Positions 8,717 to 16,563 of a stretch of DNA of 64,000 bases are shown piece after piece (the stretch's first letter is position 1; the number at the start of each line of letters is the position of its first letter). The position numbers and the translations under genes were made by a program. Under the pieces are notes generated by a model. It was not told the origin of the DNA and made no database searches. It was given only the letters and a program-made list of their open reading frames with translations. The DNA comes from Magnetominusculus dajiuhuensis. Its GTDB lineage: Bacteria; Nitrospirota; Thermodesulfovibrionia; Thermodesulfovibrionales; Magnetobacteriaceae. The DNA lies in assembly GCF_046044395.1 (NCBI RefSeq), contig NZ_JBJUSG010000004.1:4955-68954 (forward strand), given 5' to 3'.

Positions 8717-10271
8717 CTGTCGGCAACGTAATCACGAAAGTTGTTGATCTTCCAGGTTCGCTTTCCACTTTCAGGTCGCCGTCGTGTTTTTTTACTATAT
8801 TATATACTATTGCAAGCCCTAAACCGGTACCTTTGTCTTTCGTTGTAAAAAAAGGCTCAAATATTTTCTCTACATCCTCCATAGGAATCCCTCCTCCAGT
8901 GTCCGAGATCCTTATTTTTACCATACCGTCCACATTTTCAACGCTTACCGACAGCACACCGCGGTTTTCCATTGCCTCTACCGCGTTTAAAAACAGATTG
9001 ATAAACACCCTTTCTATCTGCTCCGAATCGACGAAGATGACGGCATTGTCTCCTTCAAGTTCAAATTCGATTTGTTTAACATCCACCACGAAGGCTATTT
9101 GTTTATACGCGTTATCAATTAACGAATAAACATCCACGTTCACGGCGACGATCTTCCTGCCTCGCGCAAATTCAAGCAGGTCGCCTATAATGAATTTAAC
9201 GCGTTTGGTTTGTCCGAGTACATCTTCGGTGATTTTTCTAAGAAACGGAGAGGCACTGTCTCCTATTTCCCTTAAGAGCACCTGTGCCGAGAGATAAATA
9301 TTATTTAGGGGATTGTTGAGTTCATGCGCCACACCGGAGGCCAGCGTTCCTATGGCGGCAAGTTTTCTGCTTTGAAGAAGCTCTTCGCTTTTTATCTGTA
9401 GCTCTTTTTCTCTTTGCGTTATTTGATTTTCCATTTCATAAAATTTTTGAAACAGAATCCCAAGCTCATCTCTGTCGTGAAGCATTTCCGATTCAGGGCG
9501 TGAGCCGCTCATAAAAAACCCTTTCCCAGCGTTTTCCACAATTTTTACCAGGCGATTCAGCCGGTTTGCCAAATTATTGCTGATAATAAACAGCATTCCC
9601 AGCCCAACGACGAAAAAAAGCGGCAATAACACAAGTATGGCAAGCTGCGACGTGCGCACAGCTCCGTCAACCTTGCCGCGGGCTGCCCTGTCCAGCTCAT
9701 TTGCCGAGTTTACAATGTTTTCCCCTATCTTTCTTAGTGTGTATATATCGGCGTCAAGGGTTTTTAATCCCATTACGAGGGAATCTTTGGGGGACAGCAC
9801 GGCGGTCTTTTCAAGGAACTCACCAGCCTTCAGCGGTATATCAGTAAATGTAGATTCTATGAGGGAAATAAGTCCTTTGTCCATGTTGGTCAGGGATATC
9901 TGTCTCTTTAAAATATTTACTGACGATTCTATTTTTGTGAATACCACTTCGTACTGTCTGACTAGTTCATGGAGGGTGGACAGACTTTCTTTTTTATTTA
10001 TTGCCAACTGTTGAAAAAGGATTTCGTTTAAATCGTTCAGGTAATGATAGACCAGACGGGATTCGTCGTCCGCCTCTGAGGAACCGTAGAGAAAAAAATT
10101 CTTTTCATGCCTTCGCAGTTGAAGACATTTACCGCGTATAGTGTCAGTCGTCTCAAGATATGCGATTTCATTTTTAATTTTAATGAAATTGGCATACTCA
10201 ATTGCCGACAAGAAGATGACTATAACGCCCGTCGCCATGAAACTCATGAGTATTTTATTTTTCAGTGACAT
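8694..10271 (-). CDS. Membrane sensor histidine kinase, second copy
   Basis: The membrane segments near residues 8-25 and ~206-228 bracket a helical extracytoplasmic sensor. HAMP, coiled coil, HisKA (His near residue 316 in GVAHELNNPL) and HATPase_c (DTGGGIPMEDVEK, GTGLGLAI) follow. Architecture and sequence closely match the kinase at 2356-3912, supporting a duplication of the whole two-component unit. The regulator gene follows with an overlap. The upstream Rpn-type gene ends only 21 bp before this ATG on the same strand, so the kinase may be transcribed with it; no separate promoter stands out in that gap. Confidence 0.93.
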   Translation of the reverse strand: MSLKNKILMSFMATGVIVIFLSAIEYANFIKIKNEIAYLETTDTIRGKCLQLRRHEKNFFLYGSSEADDESRLVYHYLNDLNEILFQQLAINKKESLSTLHELVRQYEVVFTKIESSVNILKRQISLTNMDKGLISLIESTFTDIPLKAGEFLEKTAVLSPKDSLVMGLKTLDADIYTLRKIGENIVNSANELDRAARGKVDGAVRTSQLAILVLLPLFFVVGLGMLFIISNNLANRLNRLVKIVENAGKGFFMSGSRPESEMLHDRDELGILFQKFYEMENQITQREKELQIKSEELLQSRKLAAIGTLASGVAHELNNPLNNIYLSAQVLLREIGDSASPFLRKITEDVLGQTKRVKFIIGDLLEFARGRKIVAVNVDVYSLIDNAYKQIAFVVDVKQIEFELEGDNAVIFVDSEQIERVFINLFLNAVEAMENRGVLSVSVENVDGMVKIRISDTGGGIPMEDVEKIFEPFFTTKDKGTGLGLAIVYNIVKKHDGDLKVESEPGRSTTFVITLPTGGQKSET

Positions 10272-10292
10272 TGTGCTGGCTTCTATGATACC

Positions 10293-10604
10293 TCAATCTG
10301 CGGCGATAGATGTCCTTGTCTTCCCAAAAAATCCTTTCAACTCATCCAGAGAATCGGTTTTCTTGATAAGATTCTTGAATTCCACCAATTTATCTATGGA
10401 ATCTACAACTCTAAGCATATCCATCAACGCTACTGCTGCGCAACCATATTTGAGCTCAAGCATACCTTCCACTCCCTCAAGCAAGCCCTTCCGTTGCCCC
10501 TCAAGTAAGCCTCTCTCAATGCCTCTTTCAATGCCTTTCTCAATGCCTTTCTCAATGCCCTGCTTAAACCTTACATCTCTCTCTAAATCATATACTAATG
10601 CCAT
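10293..10604 (-). CDS. Possible intragenic small protein (RpnS-like C-terminal product)
   Basis: Inside the Rpn gene, in the same frame, an ATG at 10604 is preceded by GAGGAGG (10613-10619 on the plus strand) with an 8-nt spacer, a better ribosome site than that of the full gene. It would make a ~103-residue protein starting MALVYDLERD that contains the repeat region and the C-terminal domain but not the nuclease core. Intragenic C-terminal antitoxins are known for Rpn proteins. The Shine-Dalgarno match could be coincidental, because the Glu-Glu-Ala codons generate it. Confidence 0.4.
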   Translation of the reverse strand: MALVYDLERDVRFKQGIEKGIEKGIERGIERGLLEGQRKGLLEGVEGMLELKYGCAAVALMDMLRVVDSIDKLVEFKNLIKKTDSLDELKGFFGKTRTSIAAD

Positions 10605-11213
10605 CGCCTCTGCCTCCTCAGACACTTCGCCCTGTAAATCCCTCAACTGCGACAGGACTTCCACTTGTCTTATATACTTGCCCCGGAGCGTTTCCTCCGG
10701 CACCAGTTCCCTTAATCGGCTGAGTATCTCTCTTATGAATATTTTAACACCTTTCTTCTGATAATTGCACAAGATAGAGATTATTACCTCTTCTGGTTTA
10801 TCTGAATGTAAGAACTTTCCGCAATCAACATCGCGCATATCAATCAGATTATACCTATGGGCCGTTGTTTCAGAGGAGAGGCTGGCTTTCATCGTAAGCG
10901 GCTCATTCCCAATGTAAAACACGTATTGCATCGGCGCAATCCCGTGAACCTCCGTCAGATAAACCCAATACCGCAGCTCCCGATATACCATCTTCGAATA
11001 GTTGGTCGCCTGAAATTCGATATGTAAAATAGAAGTGGATCCATCTTCAAATTCTACCCGCAAAATAAAGTCGGCTTCGCGTTCGTTCGTTATCTGAAGT
11101 TTAGTCTCTATCGCGGTGGATTTCACAATTTTCAACCCGATCACTTTCGTTATCAGGGTATCCACGACATCCTTCAGGATTTCTTTCAGAATTTTATCAT
11201 AGCGTTTAGACAT
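10293..11213 (-). CDS. Rpn-family PD-(D/E)XK nuclease / transposase-like protein
   Basis: The N-terminal ~120 residues match the Rpn/PDDEXK 'putative transposase' family. The acidic strand EADFILRVEF, then LHIEFQAT, give the D...E-x-Q version of the PD-(D/E)XK nuclease core, followed by YRELRYWVYLTE. The central segment (YNLIDMRDVDC and after) is typical of the family. From about residue 215 a low-complexity stretch of repeated GIEKG/GIERG units leads into a helical C-terminal domain. Rpn proteins were first described as recombination-promoting nucleases; some are reported as phage-defence toxins restrained by a C-terminal protein made from inside the gene. A promoter -10 box lies 8 bp from the ATG. 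Confidence 0.85.
   Translation of the reverse strand: MSKRYDKILKEILKDVVDTLITKVIGLKIVKSTAIETKLQITNEREADFILRVEFEDGSTSILHIEFQATNYSKMVYRELRYWVYLTEVHGIAPMQYVFYIGNEPLTMKASLSSETTAHRYNLIDMRDVDCGKFLHSDKPEEVIISILCNYQKKGVKIFIREILSRLRELVPEETLRGKYIRQVEVLSQLRDLQGEVSEEAEAMALVYDLERDVRFKQGIEKGIEKGIERGIERGLLEGQRKGLLEGVEGMLELKYGCAAVALMDMLRVVDSIDKLVEFKNLIKKTDSLDELKGFFGKTRTSIAAD
10513..10561 (-). repeat. 12-bp in-frame tandem repeat inside the Rpn gene
   Basis: Four imperfect copies of a 12-bp unit (TCTCAATGCCTT on the plus strand) encode the GIEKG/GIERG series. Because the unit is a multiple of three, copy-number change would alter the linker length without a frameshift. Confidence 0.8.
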
Positions 11214-11221
11214 TTTGCGGT

Positions 11222-11227
11222 ATTATA
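11222..11227 (-). promoter_or_regulatory. -10 box of the Rpn gene (leaderless geometry)
   Basis: A perfect TATAAT on the minus strand ends 8 bp before the ATG at 11213, so transcription should start at or next to the start codon. The -35 region (ATCACT) is poor. Confidence 0.45.
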
Positions 11228-11352
11228 ACATTTGGAGAAGTTTAAGTGATTTTATTCACTTGCATATAAAAACATGGAAGCCAACTACTACACCTGTGAC
11301 CCTTGCAATGCAGAAGCAGATTACTTTTAGTTAAGCGTTATACACGTTGTCT

Positions 11353-13542
11353 TTAGCACAGCCGTTCTTTAAGATAGGTATATCTGTGGCGCGGTTTGTT
11401 GTTGTTTATCGCTATGAAGACGGCCTTTTTTGTGCCAAGCAGGATTACTAGGCGTTTGCCCCTTGTGACGCCCGTGTAGAGCAGGTTTCTCTGGAGCATT
11501 ATGTACTGCTGTGTGTGAACCGGCATTATTACTGCCGGGTACTCGCTGCCCTGTGATTTATGTACAGTTACCGCGTAGGCAAGGGTTATCTCGTCCAGCT
11601 CTGTGTAGTCGTAGGCCGCGACCTTGCCGTCAAAGTTTACGGAGATTTCGTGGTCTTCCGTGCTAATCGCCACGATTTTGCCTATGTCGCCGTTAAATAC
11701 GTCCTTGTCATAATTATTTACCAGTTGCATGACCTTGTCGCCTGCCCGGAATACGCGTCCACCCCTTATGATTTCAACACCCTTTGGGTTTAGGGCATTT
11801 TGCAGCTCCGTGTTGAGGTTAACCGCGCCGAGCTGCCCTTTATACATCGCCGTGAGGACCTGGATGTCTTTAAATGGGTCAAACTTGAATTTCTCCGGAA
11901 TTTTTTCTTTACAGAGGGAGACTATTCTCTGTACGATACCCTCCGGTTCGTCCATTTCGAGAAAATAAAAATCCCGATACTGCTCCATGTCGTTTGCCAG
12001 AATGGGGAACTCGCCACTGTTTATCTTGTGGGCATTGACAACGATTAGTGAGCGCTGTGACTGCCTGAATATCTCGTTGAGCCTCACAACGGCCACTACC
12101 CCTGAATCAATTATGTCTCTGAGGACACTTCCCGCCCCAACTGACGGGAGTTGATCTATGTCGCCAACAAGGATTAGTGTACAATGCGGCGGCAGTGCCT
12201 TCAAAAAGTGATGCATTAGTATAGTGTCCACCATAGAGACTTCGTCAAGGACAACTAAGCCCGCGTCAAGGGGGTTTTTATCTGTTTTTTTAAACGCACC
12301 GTCTTTTGGGCTGAAGTCCAGAAGGCGGTGAATAGTCTTCGCGTCGTCACCGGTTGCCTCGGCCATACGCTTGGCGGCACGTCCCGTCGGGGCGGCAAGC
12401 AGGACGCGCTGCCCAAGCCGCTTGTATATCTTTATTATAGAGTTGATTATCGTTGTCTTTCCCGTGCCAGGCCCGCCGGTTATCACCAGCACCTTACTAT
12501 TAAACGACATCTTTACGGCCATTGCCTGATTCTCCGCAAGCGTGATAGACAGCTCCTTTTGCACCCATTGCAGGGCCTTATCCTCGTCAAAAATATACGG
12601 TGAGGTGACAGTCGTAAGTAGTTTCTTCAGATTGGCCGCCACTGAGGTCTCCGATGTGTAAAACTTTGCCAGATAGACGGCCTTATTTTCACTGCCGTTT
12701 ATCACCTCAAATACGATATGTTTGGCAGAGGCCGCCGCGTTCATCGCATTTATTACCAGTTCACGTTCTATATCAAGAACCTTCATACACTCCTCAGCAA
12801 GAAGCTCAATGGGATAATACACATGCCCATCGTCGGCAAGCTGATGGAGGACATATAATATGCCGGATTCTGCCCGCAGCGGTGAGTCCTTTGCAAAGCC
12901 AAGTTTTGCCGCTATCTTATCCGCGGTAATGAAGCCAACCCCATATATATCTGTTGCCAGTTGGTAGGGGTTTGTCTTTACTACTTCGATGGAGTTATGT
13001 CCATACTGCTTGAAAATCTTTATGGCGTATGCGCTGCTCACCCCGTGGGATTGCAAAAAGAGCATAATCTCTTTGACTTCCCGCTGCTCTACCCACGCGG
13101 ACCTGATCATTAAGACGCGCTTTTCGCCAATTCCATCTACCTCTTTAAGCCTCTCAACGGTCTCCTCAATTATGTCGAGTGTCTTTTCAGCAAACTTCGC
13201 AACGAGGCGCTTTGCCAGCACCGGGCCGATTCCCTTTATCAGGCCGGAGCCGAGATATTTCTCAATCCCAACCACCGTGGCCGGTGTGATGGATGTGTAG
13301 GAGTTTACCTTGAACTGCTGCCCATACCTGGGGTGGTTAACCCATGCCCCCCGCAGGCGAAGCACTTCGCCCGGATTGATAGACAGGAGATTTCCAGCAA
13401 CGGTTACAAGGTCCCTCTGGCCGGCAACTGAAACCTTGACGATGCTGAAGGCGTTTTCCTCGTTGGCGTACGTGATACGCTCGACCTGCCCTTGTATCTC
13501 GGTCTCCTGCCGGGGCTGCTGAGTTTTGCGAAAATTTGACAT
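11353..13542 (-). CDS. recD2: RecD-like ATP-dependent DNA helicase (RecD2)
   Basis: At 729 residues this is a full-length RecD2. An N-terminal OB-like domain (residues ~12-85) and helix-hairpin-helix segments (LIKGIGPVLAKRLV, EVDGIGEKRVLMI) precede the SF1B helicase core. The core has Walker A GGPGTGKTT, Walker B VVLDEVSMVD, and later motifs GDIDQLPSVGAG, LNEIFRQS and the C-terminal TVHKSQGSEYPAVIMP and YTGVTRGKRLV. RecD2 works without RecBC, unwinding 5'-3', and in Deinococcus and Bacillus affects repair and replication-fork progress. The gene is a single unit facing away from the MazG-like gene, with 71 bp between the two starts. Confidence 0.96.
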   Translation of the reverse strand: MSNFRKTQQPRQETEIQGQVERITYANEENAFSIVKVSVAGQRDLVTVAGNLLSINPGEVLRLRGAWVNHPRYGQQFKVNSYTSITPATVVGIEKYLGSGLIKGIGPVLAKRLVAKFAEKTLDIIEETVERLKEVDGIGEKRVLMIRSAWVEQREVKEIMLFLQSHGVSSAYAIKIFKQYGHNSIEVVKTNPYQLATDIYGVGFITADKIAAKLGFAKDSPLRAESGILYVLHQLADDGHVYYPIELLAEECMKVLDIERELVINAMNAAASAKHIVFEVINGSENKAVYLAKFYTSETSVAANLKKLLTTVTSPYIFDEDKALQWVQKELSITLAENQAMAVKMSFNSKVLVITGGPGTGKTTIINSIIKIYKRLGQRVLLAAPTGRAAKRMAEATGDDAKTIHRLLDFSPKDGAFKKTDKNPLDAGLVVLDEVSMVDTILMHHFLKALPPHCTLILVGDIDQLPSVGAGSVLRDIIDSGVVAVVRLNEIFRQSQRSLIVVNAHKINSGEFPILANDMEQYRDFYFLEMDEPEGIVQRIVSLCKEKIPEKFKFDPFKDIQVLTAMYKGQLGAVNLNTELQNALNPKGVEIIRGGRVFRAGDKVMQLVNNYDKDVFNGDIGKIVAISTEDHEISVNFDGKVAAYDYTELDEITLAYAVTVHKSQGSEYPAVIMPVHTQQYIMLQRNLLYTGVTRGKRLVILLGTKKAVFIAINNNKPRHRYTYLKERLC

Positions 13543-13613
13543 ATGCCCGCGTTTATACTATCATAATGTCAACAAGGATTGCTGCTTAAAGTTAAAAAAA
13601 CGGGAGCGCTTAA

Positions 13614-13967
13614 ATGACAATCGTGCAATTAACAGAGGCACTTGATGAGTTTGCGGGGGAGCGGGATTGGGGGCAGTTTCACAGCCCGAAAAATCTGGCA
13701 ATGGCCCTCAGCGTTGAGGTGGCCGAGATAGTGGAGTTGTTTCAATGGGTCAAGGAAGGGGACAGCCACTGCCTCGCGCCAGAGAAACTTGCTGATTTAC
13801 AAGATGAAATCGGGGACGTGATGATATATCTGACTAATCTGGCCCATAAATTTGACATAGACCCGCTTGAGGCGGCTGCTGTGAAACTGGAAAAAAACAA
13901 AAAGAAATACCCCGCCGACCTGGTAAAGGGCAAGTCGGCAAAATATACCGAATACGGAGGCGGCTAA
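13614..13967 (+). CDS. MazG-like nucleotide pyrophosphohydrolase (dCTPase-type)
   Basis: The 117-residue all-helical protein carries the MazG metal-binding signature EVAEIVELFQW ... DEIGDVMIYL (residues ~33-75), with the length and WGQFHSPKNLAMAL segment of the RS21-C6/dCTPP1 branch. Such enzymes hydrolyse (d)NTPs, often modified dCTP, to the monophosphate and pyrophosphate and clean the nucleotide pool. GGGAG about ten bases upstream supports the ATG at 13614. The macro-domain gene begins 1 bp after its stop, so the two are co-expressed and may form a small nucleotide/ADP-ribose sanitation unit. Confidence 0.88.
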   Translation: MTIVQLTEALDEFAGERDWGQFHSPKNLAMALSVEVAEIVELFQWVKEGDSHCLAPEKLADLQDEIGDVMIYLTNLAHKFDIDPLEAAAVKLEKNKKKYPADLVKGKSAKYTEYGGG

Positions 13968-13968
13968 G

Positions 13969-14508
13969 ATGGAGCTGATAAGTGAAAAAACAGTTGGCAC
14001 GGGGAAACTCCGCCTCGTCAAGGGCGATATCACTGAAAGGCCGGTTGACGCCATAGTAAACGCGGCAAACTCGCACCTGCAACATGGTGGTGGCGTGGCG
14101 GCGGCTATCGTAAGAAAGGGCGGCAGGATTATTCAGGATGAGAGTGACAAGGCCGGCTACACCCCCGTTGGGACAGTGGCTGTAACACAGGCGGGAAGGC
14201 TCCCCTGCAAGGCGGTCATACACGCCGTCGGGCCGCAAATGGGAGAGGGTGATGAGGACGAAAAACTAAAGAACGCCGTCGTTAATTCGCTTAAGGCAGC
14301 CTCCGAAAGAGGTTTTAATAGCGTCTCAATGCCTGCGGTAAGCTCCGGGATTTTTGGGTTTCCAAAGGACAGGTGTGCACGAATTTTAGTTGATGAGGGT
14401 AAGCGGTTTCTCAAAGAAAATCCTGACACAAGCGTAAAGATTATAGAATTCTGCATCTATGACAACCCCACACTTGAGCATTTTAAGAGGGAATTCGACG
14501 CTATATAA
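13969..14508 (+). CDS. Macro-domain protein (ADP-ribose/O-acetyl-ADP-ribose hydrolase type)
   Basis: The protein shows the standard YmdB/MacroD-like macro domain over most of its 179 residues: LVKGDITERPVDAIVNAANSHL, the HGGGVAAAIVRKGG glycine loop, the VGTVAVTQAG strand, HAVGPQ, and the second substrate loop PAVSSGIFGFPK. Asn and Asp residues that position ADP-ribose in the family are in place, so deacetylation of O-acetyl-ADP-ribose or removal of mono-ADP-ribose is plausible. It directly follows the MazG-like gene. No DarT-like ADP-ribosyltransferase is adjacent, so a toxin-antitoxin role is not supported here. Confidence 0.92.
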   Translation: MELISEKTVGTGKLRLVKGDITERPVDAIVNAANSHLQHGGGVAAAIVRKGGRIIQDESDKAGYTPVGTVAVTQAGRLPCKAVIHAVGPQMGEGDEDEKLKNAVVNSLKAASERGFNSVSMPAVSSGIFGFPKDRCARILVDEGKRFLKENPDTSVKIIEFCIYDNPTLEHFKREFDAI

Positions 14509-14721
14509 TATCAAAACGGGGAAATCTGTGAATTCTCAACCCTTGAGCGAGACAATTCAGGCGACCTCTCATGCCTGATATTGTCCGCCGCAGGATACAC
14601 ACACCAGCCCTATTAAGGCAGGGTATACGTGCCAAATCTTATCGCTCCCAAGGCCCTGAAAGTAGCTGCCAAAGCAGACGATTCAAGAGGTGAGGCTATT
14701 TCCGAACCTTGGGCAATCCAC

Positions 14722-14898
14722 TTAAGTAAAGCTTACTTTCCTGATTGTTGTCTCATCAGGCAAGTACCGAACTAATGACCTTTCCACTAAATCCGTCAAG
14801 CTGCGTCCCTCAATTATAGCCTGGGCCTTGGCCTGCTTAACAATATCAGGATTAAGAAAAAAGGTTGCCCTTTGTTTAGACTTGCTATTAGTTGTCAT
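14722..14898 (-). CDS. Ribbon-helix-helix (CopG-like) antitoxin-type protein, copy 1
   Basis: The 58-residue protein has an N-terminal polar segment, then RATFFLNPDIVKQAKAQAI, the beta strand and first helix of a ribbon-helix-helix DNA-binding domain, and GRSLTDLVERSLVRYL as the second helix. Proteins of this kind are usually antitoxins that repress their own operon. No toxin gene follows on the same strand, so it looks orphaned. The start at 14898 is fixed by a consensus promoter whose -10 lies 7 bp upstream; a longer reading to 14934 would begin inside the -35 box. Confidence 0.75.
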   Translation of the reverse strand: MTTNSKSKQRATFFLNPDIVKQAKAQAIIEGRSLTDLVERSLVRYLPDETTIRKVSFT

Positions 14899-14905
14899 AC
14901 TTACT

Positions 14906-14934
14906 ATTATAGCACAACATGAAGTACTTGTCAA
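14906..14934 (-). promoter_or_regulatory. Consensus sigma-70 promoter of RHH copy 1 (leaderless)
   Basis: On the minus strand TTGACA (14934-14929), a 17-bp spacer and TATAAT (14911-14906) match the consensus exactly. Seven bases separate the -10 from the ATG. Confidence 0.8.
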
Positions 14935-15315
14935 GCCTACAATTCAGAATTTCAGAATTTATTTCCCCGGCTATTCCCCATCCTCGTTTCCGGGTATTGG
15001 CATTGGTATCGAATTCATTGGAGCATCACTGACACAGAAAATGTTTATGGCAGATGAGGAGTTAGTCGCTTATATGATAACTCGGCTCTCAATGCCGCAG
15101 ACCACGATGGAAGAAATGGATCTCAACAACCCTCAGGCAAGATAAATCGGGCGACCTCTCATGCTTGATATTGTCCTCCGCGGGATACACACCCTGGCCC
15201 GATGGAAGGAGGGTATACATGCCAAACCTTATCGCGCCCAAGGCCCTCATCGAAAATCGCTGCCGACGCAGACGACTAAAGAAGTGAGGCTATTTCCGAA
15301 CCTTGGGCAATCAAG

Positions 15316-15492
15316 CTAATTAATATCTACTTTCCTGATTGTTGTCTCTTCAGGCAAGTACCGAACTAGTGCCTTTTCTACTAAGTCCGTCAAGCTGCGT
15401 CCCTCAATTATAGCCTGGGCCTTGGCCTGCTTAACAATATCAGGATTAAGAAAAAAGGTTGCCCTTTGCTTAGGCTTGCTATTAGTTGTCAT
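15316..15492 (-). CDS. Ribbon-helix-helix (CopG-like) antitoxin-type protein, copy 2
   Basis: This is a near-identical 58-residue copy of the RHH protein at 14722-14898. Changes are conservative (Ser to Pro near the N-terminus, ERSL to EKAL, DETT to EETT, and the last three residues). Preservation of the frame while the surrounding repeat drifts suggests both copies are expressed and selected. No toxin gene is adjacent to either copy. Confidence 0.75.
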   Translation of the reverse strand: MTTNSKPKQRATFFLNPDIVKQAKAQAIIEGRSLTDLVEKALVRYLPEETTIRKVDIN

Positions 15493-15499
15493 ACTTATT

Positions 15500-15528
15500 A
15501 TTATAGCACAACATGAAGTACTTGTCAA
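15500..15528 (-). promoter_or_regulatory. Consensus sigma-70 promoter of RHH copy 2 (leaderless)
   Basis: TTGACA (15528-15523), 17 bp, TATAAT (15505-15500), then 7 bp to the ATG at 15492, identical in geometry to copy 1. Confidence 0.8.
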
Positions 15529-15803
15529 GCCTAAAATCCAGATGTGAAAAAAATCCAGAATTCCAGAATTTATTTCCCCAGCTATTCCCCCATCCAGTTT
15601 CCGGGTATTGACATTGGTACCGAATTCATTGTAGTATCACTGACGCAGAAAATGTTTATGGCAGATGAGGAGTTAGTCGCTTATATGGTAAGCTGAATCT
15701 CAATGCCGTAGGCCATAATGTAAAAAACGGTAGTATCAATCGGACAGGGGTGCCGGATTTGACATCGTTTGCCCGGTTTATTACGACAAAGGAGGGCTGC
15801 ACA

Positions 15804-16463
15804 ATGAAAAAAATCCTCATTGCCGATGACAACGCCGAACTGAGAGAGAGTGTTGCCGAAGTCCTGGCAGAGGCGGGATACTACACAGAACTTGCCGCTA
15901 ACGGTAAAGAAGCCGCCGTAAAGGCCGCAGAGACTGATTTCGATGTCGTGCTTTTAGATATGCTTATGCCAGTAATGAAAGGACCAGAGGCGCTTATAGA
16001 GATAAAAAAAACAAGGCCGTCTGCCAGGGTAATCGTAATGACGGCGTTTTCAACCATTGAGGATGCCGTTGAGGTAATAAAAAAAGGGGCGTCTGATTAT
16101 ATTGTAAAACCGTTTAAAATTGAACACCTGCTTACCATCGTGCGCCGTGAGATTGAAGAGTCGGGTTTTGAAAAAGATACCGTAAACATTGACCTTGACC
16201 GCGTACTTAACTGTCTGTCCAACCCCATAAGGCGCAATATAATTAAATTCCTTCACCGCAACAAAGAAATGCGTTTTATGGAACTAAACAGAGAACTCAA
16301 AATGGATGACCACACTAAACTCGTCTTTCATTTAAAGATACTCAAAGAGGCCGGTATCTCTACTCAGGATAAAAACAAGAACTATATGCTTACACATGAA
16401 GGGGTAAGGGTGTTTAATTGCCTTGCGCTTATTAGGAATTACCTCATGCCGCAGCCAGAATAG
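15804..16463 (+). CDS. Response regulator with receiver and ArsR-like winged-helix domain
   Basis: Residues 1-~120 form a receiver domain (ILIADDN, phospho-acceptor Asp in DVVLLDMLMP, MTAFS, and the lysine of IVKPF). Residues ~135-215 are a winged helix of ArsR/HTH_20 type: LNCLSNPIRRNIIKFL, LNRELKMD, KLVFHLKILKEAGI, and a beta wing ending MLTHEGVRVF. This output domain is uncommon for bacterial response regulators, which mostly use OmpR, NarL or Fis folds. AGGAGG at 15790-15795 selects the ATG at 15804 over an earlier in-frame ATG at 15750. No kinase is adjacent, so it is an orphan regulator. Confidence 0.88.
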   Translation: MKKILIADDNAELRESVAEVLAEAGYYTELAANGKEAAVKAAETDFDVVLLDMLMPVMKGPEALIEIKKTRPSARVIVMTAFSTIEDAVEVIKKGASDYIVKPFKIEHLLTIVRREIEESGFEKDTVNIDLDRVLNCLSNPIRRNIIKFLHRNKEMRFMELNRELKMDDHTKLVFHLKILKEAGISTQDKNKNYMLTHEGVRVFNCLALIRNYLMPQPE

Positions 16464-16527
16464 CCGCACGGCCTTTATGTGTGAATAATTGTTCACACAT
16501 GTCAGTTATTGTAGAACAAGATTTATC

Positions 16528-16557
16528 TTGAATTCGGGTTTTTTGTTAATATATAGT
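16528..16557 (+). promoter_or_regulatory. Putative promoter of the structured RNA
   Basis: TTGAAT (16528-16533), an 18-bp spacer and TATAGT (16552-16557) precede the stem-rich region, predicting a start near 16564. Confidence 0.45.
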
Positions 16558-16563
16558 AGATAC

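Larger units (their letters stand above)
14561..15112. repeat. Tandem duplication, copy 1 (~0.55 kb)
   Basis: This segment and 15151-15721 align from GCGACCTCTC through the RHH gene, its promoter and a stretch around GAATTCATTG to AATGCCG, with substitutions and small indels. The offset is 590 bp. Apart from the RHH gene, no reading frame is conserved between the copies, so the rest appears non-coding. Confidence 0.85.
15151..15721. repeat. Tandem duplication, copy 2 (~0.57 kb)
   Basis: Second copy of the segment at 14561-15112. The RHH gene and its promoter are preserved, while the non-coding flanks have drifted; for example, an insertion follows the promoter around 15538-15555. Confidence 0.85.

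Noticed and set aside
14828..15145. Plus-strand 105-codon frame in the first duplicated copy
   Set aside because: The frame is not preserved in the second copy, and it runs antisense to the RHH promoter.
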